64,000 nt of DNA from Microbacterium sp. BH-3-3-3 (GTDB taxonomy: Bacteria > Actinomycetota > Actinomycetes > Actinomycetales > Microbacteriaceae). The translations under genes and the position numbers were made by a program. The stretch covers positions 846,706-910,705 of the forward strand of contig NZ_VEFS01000001.1 of the NCBI RefSeq assembly GCF_007679045.1, in the 5' to 3' direction. Shown in pieces: positions 57,248 through 64,000 of this stretch; position 1 is the stretch's first letter, and every line of letters begins with the position of its first letter. The notes below the pieces were generated by a model that had not been told where the DNA came from, did no database searches, and worked only from the letters and a program-made list of their open reading frames with translations.

Positions 57248-60200
57248 TCAGCCGTTGCCCTTGGGCGGTTGGGAGGGCGAGGACTTGCCCGGGTCGCAGC
57301 CGCCGCCGGTGACGAGGGTGGCGGGGTCGAGGTCCCAGCCCTGGTCGCCCCAGTGCACGGCGATCTTGGCGTTCTCGACGCGGGTCGCCCCGTTGGGGAC
57401 GATCGAGGGGTCGGTGGTCGCGATGGGTCGGTCGTTCTTGTCGAAGTAGCGGACCCCGCTGATGTCGACCGTGGTGCGGCCGGCGTCGTTGGTGGTGTCG
57501 CCGCGCACGGTCAGGGGGTTCCCCGCGACGCACGACCCGATGCGCGCCGATGCCCGCACCTGGTACGGGGCGCTGCCGGCCGCCGCCTCGACGACGCCGC
57601 GGTTTGACCTCGTCCCCCACAGGTTGTGCTGGAAGAAGACGCCGATGCCGGGGTCGCGTCCGAACACGTCGGTGCCGGGCCCCCACCCGTCGTAGACGAC
57701 GCGGTTGTTGCGCGGGGGCTTGTCGCCCTCCTGGATGTCGCTGATCGTCCAGGTCGCCTTGTCGCCGTTCACGGCGGGGCGCGCGTCGACGCGGAACGTG
57801 TAGCCCTGGGGAGCCGCGGAGTCCTGGGTTGCGTCGATGCTCTTCTCGGTGGCATCCGACCCGAAGACCGTGCCGTCGTAGACGGAATCGACGCACATGC
57901 GCACGGTGTAGGTCTCGCCGTCGTCCTGGTTCGGGAACTCCGCGCGTGCCTGCGTTCCGCTCGTCTTGCACGATCCGTTGAGGGCGAAGCCGTAGCGCAG
58001 CTCGGAATCGTCGCCGTTCTTCGACGCCGACCCTTCGGCGACGATCGTGACCTTGCCGTTTCCGGTGGGCTTCGACGTCAGCGTCAGCGCGAGCTGCTGC
58101 GGCTTTCCGACGCCGTGGGCGGTGAAGGTGAGGGTCTGCCCGGTCTGCGAACCGCCGAGCCCGGGAGGCACGGTGAAGCGCGAGATCGGCGTCACCGAGA
58201 TCTGCGTCGACGAGTTGTTGCCGACACCGAAGCCCTTCAGCGAGACGGTGTCCTGGTTGCGACCGATCGAGACGGTCTTGGTCTCGCCGGCCGCGCTCTT
58301 GACCTCGAGGGTGCCCGTCTCGTCCGAGTCGATGCCGCGGATCGTCAGATCGGCGACGCCGCCCTCTCCCCCGTTCGAGACGGGGACGAAGTCGCCGCCC
58401 GACGGGCGGCCGGGGGCGTCGTACGACCACGCCGTGGTGCGCACGGCGCCGCGCGATTCGCCCACGCTGTTGATCGCGGTGACGACGTACTCGCGCTGCT
58501 CGCCGTTGGGCGCCGAGATCGCCGGGCACGAGCCGTCGGGGGCGCACCGGGCGACGACGTCTCCCCCGTACCGCACCACGAAGCCGCTCAACGCGGGGTA
58601 GGCGCGACGCGCCTCGCCGGCGTCGGCGCGCAGCGTGAGGGAGCCGTCGGCGTACGCCGTTTGGCGGACGCTCGCGGGGGCGCGGGGGTAGCCGAGCAGG
58701 TCGAGCACGACCCGGGCGTCGCGGGTGGATGCCGTGGTGCGCCCCTGCGCGTCGCGCAGAGTGACGCTCGCGCTGCAGGTGCCGCCCGGGGCGTCGTCGC
58801 TCCACGAGGCGACGATGGCGGAGTCCGAGGCGACGGCGAAGCTCACTCCCGTGCACGCCGCCGCGGCACGCACGCCGACGACCTCGAGCGGGGTGCGCGG
58901 CAGGGGGTTCACCTCGCCGCTGGCACCGACCACGTCGATCGCACAACTCTTTCCGGACGCCTGGGAGCACTGCTCCGACGTCGTACCGCCCTGGGGAAGC
59001 GTCGAGGGGGCCGCGCCCACCCGGATGACGAGTCGGGCGGGGGCGACTGCGTTGTGGCTGGTGACCGAGATCACCGCGGCCTTCTCGGTGCCCGGAACCG
59101 CCCGGTCGTCGCCGACGACCGTCACCGTCGAGCCGTCGAGTCGGACGTCGAACGCGGAGCCCGAGTAGTCGACGGCGTAACGGATGCCGTCCCAGTCCTC
59201 GCGGCCCAGCTGCCAGGTGGTCATGTTGCGCAGATCGAACGTCTCGGTCTCACCGGGGCCGACGGTGAGGGCTCCCGGGCGCAGCTCGGGCTGGGGGTCG
59301 CGCGCGACGACGCCGATCGGCACCGACACGATGGTCCAGTCCTCGGTGCCGGCCACGCGCACCGGCACCTGGCACGAGTCGGTCCAGGGCGAGCCGGTGC
59401 CCGCGTCGTAGCGCACGACCGAGCCCGACACCGAGCACTTCCCCTCGGCCCGCGCGCCCGACGACGCCACGTCGGTGCCGACCTCGAGCGTCGCCCGTCG
59501 GGGCACCGCCACGAGCGAGGCCATGTCGAACTCGACCGAGGCGAGCTCGTCGACGCGCTGCGCCGAACCCGGACGCAGCGACAGGCTCACGTCGTCGTCG
59601 CCGGGCACGCGCAAGAAGGCGTAGGTCGTGACGTCGGTGTCGCCGGCGCGTCCGGTGACGGCGAAGGGGATGACCCGCCGGGTCGCCGGGAGCTCGCCCG
59701 AGATGCGGCGACCGTCGAGCTGCACGCCCTGCGGCGTGCCCCACAGCGACACGTCGAGGTCGCCGACCTCGCCGCCGGCCCAGGTCGCGCGACCGGCGAG
59801 CACGTCGACGCCGCCGGTGAAGTCGTCGCGGTTCTCCACCGTCAGCACGGTGTCGGTCACCACCGGGTAGTCGGGCACGCTCTCGCGGACCACCTTCACG
59901 ACGATCAGGCCTCGACCGGTGTTGCCGGAGTCGCTGGCGACGTCGTAGAGGAACGACATCGTGCCGGGCTGCTCGCCCGCACGGAGCACGACGCCGGTGT
60001 CGGTCACGGTGTCGATGAAGCCCGCGATGCGCGCGTATTCGGGGTTGGCGCTGTCGTCGACGAGGGTCTCGGGCAGGTCGGGGCGCACGCCCGTGAGCGT
60101 CAGCCGCCCCTGCGTCGGGTCGATGTCGTTGGCCAGGGGGCTCACCCGGATCGTGCGGTCGGCCCCGGCCTGCACCTGCACGTAGTCGGTGAAGGTGACG

Positions 60201-63199
60201 GGGCTGGGGTTCGCCTCGGCGTTCAGGATGCCGATGCGCACGGTGCCTTCGCCGGTCGCGCCCGCCGAGTCGGACACCCGGTAGCGGAACGACACCTGCC
60301 CGCGATCGCCGGGGATCGAGGAGTAGACGATCGACGATCCGTCGGGCGCGACGGTGGCGGTGCCACGGTCGGGCTGGGCGACGATGCGGTCGAGGGTGAC
60401 GCCGTCGCCGTCGGGATCGACGCCGAACGCCGAGAAGTCGATCGTGGTGGTGCCCCCGCTGAGCACGCGCCCCTCGAGGGTGTCGGGGAGCGGGGCGCGG
60501 TTGGCCTCGTCGCCGAGCACGGTGATGCGCACCGTCGCCTCGTCCCACAGCGCCGGGGTGCCGGTCGTGTAAACGCGGTAGGTCACCTCGTACGAGCCGG
60601 GTGCGGTCGGCGCGAGGTAGCGCAACACGCCGCCCGAGGCGAAGGCGAGCGCGTCGCTGGCGGGCTGGGCCTGGATGCTCGCGGGGTCGAGCGTCGGTCG
60701 ACCGCCGGCGGGCGAGATGTCGTTGTCGAGCACGGGGATGTCGATCTGCGCCCCCGCGCGCACCGTCACGGTGTCGTCGACGGCGATCGGGGCGATCTCG
60801 GGGGCCGGAGGGAGCAGGTACACCGTCGCCTCGCCGACCACGCTCGAACCCTCGTCGTCGGTGCCGTCGCTGACGGTGTAGCCGACGGTGCCCAGGAGAC
60901 CCGCGCTTCCGTCGGCGGTGCTGCCCGAGACGCGCAGGTCGTTCTGGGCGACCGTGTCGACGGTGAGCGACGCCCCGTCGGAGGCCGCAGGGGTCACGTC
61001 GCTGAGCAGCAGCACGCGACCGGTGGGATTGGACACCGCGCTGAAGACGTCGAGGGTCGCATCTTCTTGCGGGCGCACGAACGCCACGACCGGAGAGGTC
61101 GACAACTGCGCCGGCGCATCAGCGGGCAGAAGCGTGATGCGCGCGGTGCCGGTCGCATCGCGCCCCCCGCCGTTGACGGTGAAGTCGACGCGGTAGACCC
61201 CGGGGGCGGATGCCGTGAAGTCGAAGGTCGTGCTCCCCCCGACGACCGTCGCGGTGGCGGCGGCGTCGTCGAGCACGCGAACGGAGATGAGCGAGACGTC
61301 GCCGGCGGTCCCCGTGACGTGCGGGCCGACGTCGACCGCGAGCGAGGTGCCCACGGTGTCGATCCGCGCGAACGACTGCACGGCCAGCGCCGGGTCGGGC
61401 AGGACGCGGATCACGAGGGGCTTCGTCGTCACGGCGCCGTCGGTGTCGGCGACGGTCACGTCGAGCTGCACGTTCTGCTCCGCGCCCGAGCCGTCGTCGG
61501 CGTGCTGGTAGACCACGTCGCCGCCGGGGGTCGAGGCCACGGTGCCGACGTCACCCGGGTTGTCGACGGACAGCAGCAGCAGGGGGTCGCCGTCGGGGTC
61601 GACCCACCCGGGGAGCACGGGCACCGTGATGGTTCCGCCGCGCTGCACCTCGGGCGTGGGCCACTGCTGCAGGCACCCTTCGACGCCGCACCAGGCGGGC
61701 GCCGCGTTCGTCTCGGGGGGCGAGACGGTGAGGGTGACGGTGGTGGGCGCCGACGTGAGCCCGTCGACGGCGGTGCCGTCGGTGACGGTGTAGCTGAAGG
61801 TCGCGCTGCCGGTGGCGCCGGCGGCCACGCGGACTGCGAGGCGTTGGCCGGAGTCGGTGACGGTGAGCGTGCCGAAGCCGGGGTCGAGGCCGGTGACGCT
61901 CTCGGCGACGATGCTCAGGACGTCTTCGTTCGGATCATGGTCGTTCAGGAGCACGGGGAGAGTGGTGAGGCGTCCGGCGCGCACACCGAAGACGTCGGGC
62001 TCGGCGATCGGCGGCTTGGGATCGAGCACCACGCTCAGCTGTTCGTCGCTCTGCACGGCGGTCTGCTCGGTGCGGTCGTCGAGCGACCAGTTCTGGCTCG
62101 AGGCGACGAGCGCACCGTCGGGCACCGTCCACACCCAGCCCGTGCGGGTCTCGTTGAGGATGACCGCGTGATCGGTGGCGACGAACACCGGGCGACGCTG
62201 ATCGGGCATGGTCTGGCCGGCGTAGTCGAGTTCGGTCTCGCCCTGATCCGAGCGCCACAGCGTGCCGCGCGCATCGCTGGGCAGGAGCCAGGCGGCGTAC
62301 GCGACACCCTCGTGCGACAGCGGCCGCGCAGGCTGACCTAGCACGTTGCCGCCGCCGCCGACCTCGCGCCGCGGCTCCGAGCCGTCGGCGGGGATGCTCC
62401 ACAGCGACTGGTCATCGGCGACGTAGACGGCCCGGGCATCGGCATCCGCATCGGAGACGACGAGCTGCTCGCCGGCGTCGATGTCGACGGGATCCGCGCC
62501 GCGTCTCCAGGTGCGGCCGGAGTCCGCGTCCACGAGCACCCAGGTGTCGCCCGCCGCCGAGAGCAGCGGCGTCGTCACCTGCGCGTCGAGCGCATCGCGG
62601 CCGCGGAGTTCGTCGGCCTCGATGTCGTAGCGGATGACGGAGCCGTCGGCGGACGAATAGGCGAACAGCATGCCCCGCGCATCGAGCGCCACGGCATCGG
62701 CCGTGTACGCCGGCGCGTCGTCGTCCGACGACGTGTCGAACGGGTCGAGCTCGGTGGCCGCCTGCCCCGCACGGCTGAGTCGGCTGGCGAACAGCGTCCC
62801 CGCATCGGTGCGGTAGACGACGTAGTCGCCCGCGGTGACGACCGAGGTCGTTCCCGGAGGGGTGTCGGGGGCGGCCTCGAGCTGGTCGTCCTGCAGGTCG
62901 ACGGGCTGGGCCTCGTCGATGCGGGTGAGTTTGCTGAAGCTGTCGGTGAAGAGGAACGCGCCCTCGGGCGACTGCGCGACCTGACTCGGGTTGCCGGCGC
63001 TGCGCACGGTGTCGAGCTCGCCCACGGCGGTGTTCACCCGCGCGTAGCGCTGCCCGTCTCCGGTCTGCAGGGCCCACACCGAGGTGTCGACCTCGGGCGT
63101 CTGCTGCGCGTCGAGCCCGGGCCAGACGATGCTCGCCGTCACCACGAGCGCGGCGGCCGCGATGGTGGCCCCGAGGCCGGCGATTGTGCGGCGCTTCAT
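57248..63199 (-). CDS. Giant envelope protein with Ig-like repeats and fibronectin-like end
   Basis: 1983 residues from ATG 63199, which overlaps the kinase stop (ATGA). An uncleaved-looking membrane segment (about residues 8-28) is followed by ~370 residues resembling a beta-propeller (VVTAGDYVVYRTDAGTLFAS). Then come six or more Ig-like domains with the cadherin/Big_9-like pattern AVDDTVTVRAGAQIDIPVLD-ND (also VFGVRAGRLTTLPVLLNDHD and VQAGADRTIRVSPLANDIDP). The end has fibronectin type III-like domains and a few Cys. It probably extends from the membrane through the wall. The long antisense open frames across it are GC artefacts. Confidence 0.88.
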   Translation of the reverse strand: MKRRTIAGLGATIAAAALVVTASIVWPGLDAQQTPEVDTSVWALQTGDGQRYARVNTAVGELDTVRSAGNPSQVAQSPEGAFLFTDSFSKLTRIDEAQPVDLQDDQLEAAPDTPPGTTSVVTAGDYVVYRTDAGTLFASRLSRAGQAATELDPFDTSSDDDAPAYTADAVALDARGMLFAYSSADGSVIRYDIEADELRGRDALDAQVTTPLLSAAGDTWVLVDADSGRTWRRGADPVDIDAGEQLVVSDADADARAVYVADDQSLWSIPADGSEPRREVGGGGNVLGQPARPLSHEGVAYAAWLLPSDARGTLWRSDQGETELDYAGQTMPDQRRPVFVATDHAVILNETRTGWVWTVPDGALVASSQNWSLDDRTEQTAVQSDEQLSVVLDPKPPIAEPDVFGVRAGRLTTLPVLLNDHDPNEDVLSIVAESVTGLDPGFGTLTVTDSGQRLAVRVAAGATGSATFSYTVTDGTAVDGLTSAPTTVTLTVSPPETNAAPAWCGVEGCLQQWPTPEVQRGGTITVPVLPGWVDPDGDPLLLLSVDNPGDVGTVASTPGGDVVYQHADDGSGAEQNVQLDVTVADTDGAVTTKPLVIRVLPDPALAVQSFARIDTVGTSLAVDVGPHVTGTAGDVSLISVRVLDDAAATATVVGGSTTFDFTASAPGVYRVDFTVNGGGRDATGTARITLLPADAPAQLSTSPVVAFVRPQEDATLDVFSAVSNPTGRVLLLSDVTPAASDGASLTVDTVAQNDLRVSGSTADGSAGLLGTVGYTVSDGTDDEGSSVVGEATVYLLPPAPEIAPIAVDDTVTVRAGAQIDIPVLDNDISPAGGRPTLDPASIQAQPASDALAFASGGVLRYLAPTAPGSYEVTYRVYTTGTPALWDEATVRITVLGDEANRAPLPDTLEGRVLSGGTTTIDFSAFGVDPDGDGVTLDRIVAQPDRGTATVAPDGSSIVYSSIPGDRGQVSFRYRVSDSAGATGEGTVRIGILNAEANPSPVTFTDYVQVQAGADRTIRVSPLANDIDPTQGRLTLTGVRPDLPETLVDDSANPEYARIAGFIDTVTDTGVVLRAGEQPGTMSFLYDVASDSGNTGRGLIVVKVVRESVPDYPVVTDTVLTVENRDDFTGGVDVLAGRATWAGGEVGDLDVSLWGTPQGVQLDGRRISGELPATRRVIPFAVTGRAGDTDVTTYAFLRVPGDDDVSLSLRPGSAQRVDELASVEFDMASLVAVPRRATLEVGTDVASSGARAEGKCSVSGSVVRYDAGTGSPWTDSCQVPVRVAGTEDWTIVSVPIGVVARDPQPELRPGALTVGPGETETFDLRNMTTWQLGREDWDGIRYAVDYSGSAFDVRLDGSTVTVVGDDRAVPGTEKAAVISVTSHNAVAPARLVIRVGAAPSTLPQGGTTSEQCSQASGKSCAIDVVGASGEVNPLPRTPLEVVGVRAAAACTGVSFAVASDSAIVASWSDDAPGGTCSASVTLRDAQGRTTASTRDARVVLDLLGYPRAPASVRQTAYADGSLTLRADAGEARRAYPALSGFVVRYGGDVVARCAPDGSCPAISAPNGEQREYVVTAINSVGESRGAVRTTAWSYDAPGRPSGGDFVPVSNGGEGGVADLTIRGIDSDETGTLEVKSAAGETKTVSIGRNQDTVSLKGFGVGNNSSTQISVTPISRFTVPPGLGGSQTGQTLTFTAHGVGKPQQLALTLTSKPTGNGKVTIVAEGSASKNGDDSELRYGFALNGSCKTSGTQARAEFPNQDDGETYTVRMCVDSVYDGTVFGSDATEKSIDATQDSAAPQGYTFRVDARPAVNGDKATWTISDIQEGDKPPRNNRVVYDGWGPGTDVFGRDPGIGVFFQHNLWGTRSNRGVVEAAAGSAPYQVRASARIGSCVAGNPLTVRGDTTNDAGRTTVDISGVRYFDKNDRPIATTDPSIVPNGATRVENAKIAVHWGDQGWDLDPATLVTGGGCDPGKSSPSQPPKGNG

Positions 63200-64000
63200 C
63201 GCAGCACTCCCGTGGCGTACAGCGCGGCGACGACGACCGCTCCGGCGGTGACGAGGGTGGCGGATGCCAGGATCCACGGCAGCGCGCGCGAGGCGCCCGC
63301 GCTTCCCGAGGCGATGTCGGTGTCTTCGTCGCGGGCATAGCCGGTGATGCCGGACGAGCTGCGCAGCTTGCGCGAGCCCTCTCGCTCGATGCGCGAGCGG
63401 GCGGGGCCGCGCAGGGTGCCGTCGGCGAAATCGACGGCGCGCGCCGTGGCCGTCCATTCCGCGGCGGGCACCTCGAGCGGGGTCGCCGGCAGCCCCAGCT
63501 CGGTCTGCACGGCCTGGAGCGCCTCACCGAAGGCGCGGGCGCTCGCGTGGCGATCGGCTGGGTCGCGCGACATCGATCGGGCCAGCACCGCCTGCAGCGA
63601 AGCCGGGACGTCGCCGCGGCCGATGTCGGTGTACGAGGCGCGGGCGATGCGACGGCGCAACTGCTCGCGGGAGTTCTGACCCTTCTCGCGCCGCTCGAAC
63701 GGGCTCTGGCCCGCGAGCAGCGAGTACACCGTCGCGCCGAGGCTCCACACCTCGCTGGCGACGGTGCCGGCGGTCTGCTCGGCGACGACCTCGGGGGCGC
63801 TCCACGGAACCGACATCGCGAGCATCTCGTCGGCCCCCTGGCGCACGAGCGACGACGAGATGCCGAAGTCCGCGAGAACAGGCGCCCCGAAGGTCGTGAC
63901 GAGGATGTTGCTGGGCTTCACATCGCGGTGGATGAGGCCCGCGTGGTGCGCGGACTCGAGCGCACCCGCCATGCGCACCCCGATCGACAGCACCTCGGCC
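63196..64000 (-). CDS. Membrane Ser/Thr protein kinase (5' truncated)
   Basis: At least 265 residues are visible; the N-lobe with the ATP loop and catalytic Lys lies beyond the window edge. HRDVKPSNILV (catalytic Asp and Asn), ADFGIS (Mg-binding DFG) and SAPEVV (APE-type) show an active Hanks-type kinase. After the kinase domain come a linker of ~90 residues and one C-terminal membrane helix (LPWILASATLVTAGAVVVAA) with almost nothing outside, so it has no external sensor domain. It heads the visible operon and is the likely writer for the FHA and threonine-repeat proteins downstream. Confidence 0.93.
   Translation of the reverse strand, partial: AEVLSIGVRMAGALESAHHAGLIHRDVKPSNILVTTFGAPVLADFGISSSLVRQGADEMLAMSVPWSAPEVVAEQTAGTVASEVWSLGATVYSLLAGQSPFERREKGQNSREQLRRRIARASYTDIGRGDVPASLQAVLARSMSRDPADRHASARAFGEALQAVQTELGLPATPLEVPAAEWTATARAVDFADGTLRGPARSRIEREGSRKLRSSSGITGYARDEDTDIASGSAGASRALPWILASATLVTAGAVVVAALYATGVLR

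Noticed and set aside
57626..62341. A 1571-codon open frame on the plus strand
   Set aside because: It is antisense to the giant Ig-like gene, has Arg/Gly/Asp-rich composition with no domain, and is a typical GC-driven shadow.

Overview
The window is very GC-rich. Its gene order, long Ala/Glu-rich tails on ribosomal proteins, frequent GTG/TTG starts, ATGA/GTGA gene junctions, short-LID adenylate kinase and LAXTG sorting signal point to a Gram-positive actinobacterium. It is most likely a member of the Microbacteriaceae close to Microbacterium. This is inferred from protein and gene-order character only; there is no rRNA or tRNA gene in the window.

Layout: (1) 1-5909 carries a truncated membrane protein with a degenerate GGDEF-like end, a lipoprotein, a DUF4012 protein, a cell-wall protein with a LAVTG sorting signal, a small EEP-fold phosphohydrolase and truA. 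(2) 5996-22315, all on the minus strand, is the S10-spc-alpha ribosomal superoperon: rpsJ to rplO, secY-adk-map, a DsbA-like protein, then infA-rpmJ-rpsM-rpsK-rpoA-rplQ. rpsN and rpsD are missing from their usual places. Good SigA-type promoters precede rpsJ and infA. (3) 22754-44542 is a Wzy-type exopolysaccharide locus: a polyprenyl-phosphate glycosylphosphotransferase, a Tat-exported beta-helix protein, a Wzy-like polymerase, three glycosyltransferases, a Wzx-like flippase, a nitroreductase-like protein, two pyruvyltransferases, a lipoprotein, two tandem Wzz-Wzc tyrosine kinases, a low-molecular-weight tyrosine phosphatase, a VanZ protein and a second DUF4012 protein. (4) 45071-49472 is the str operon region: rpsL, rpsG, fusA, tuf. 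(5) 49823-64000 is one tight minus-strand operon. In order of transcription it encodes a Ser/Thr kinase (5' end outside the window), a 1983-residue Ig-like-repeat protein, a MoxR ATPase, a DUF58 protein, a transglutaminase-fold membrane protein, an FHA protein and a C-terminally anchored protein with repeated DDxT(I/V)RR motifs.

How the parts may work together: in the polysaccharide locus a sugar unit would be started on undecaprenyl phosphate, extended, pyruvylated, flipped and polymerised, with chain length set by the tyrosine kinase/phosphatase system. In the last operon, kinase, FHA domain and threonine-repeat protein look like writer, reader and multi-site phospho-scaffold, coupled to a MoxR/DUF58/transglutaminase-fold module and a giant envelope protein. 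That reading is an inference and is the most interesting lead in the window.

No insertion sequences, phage genes, CRISPR arrays, tRNAs or rRNAs were seen.
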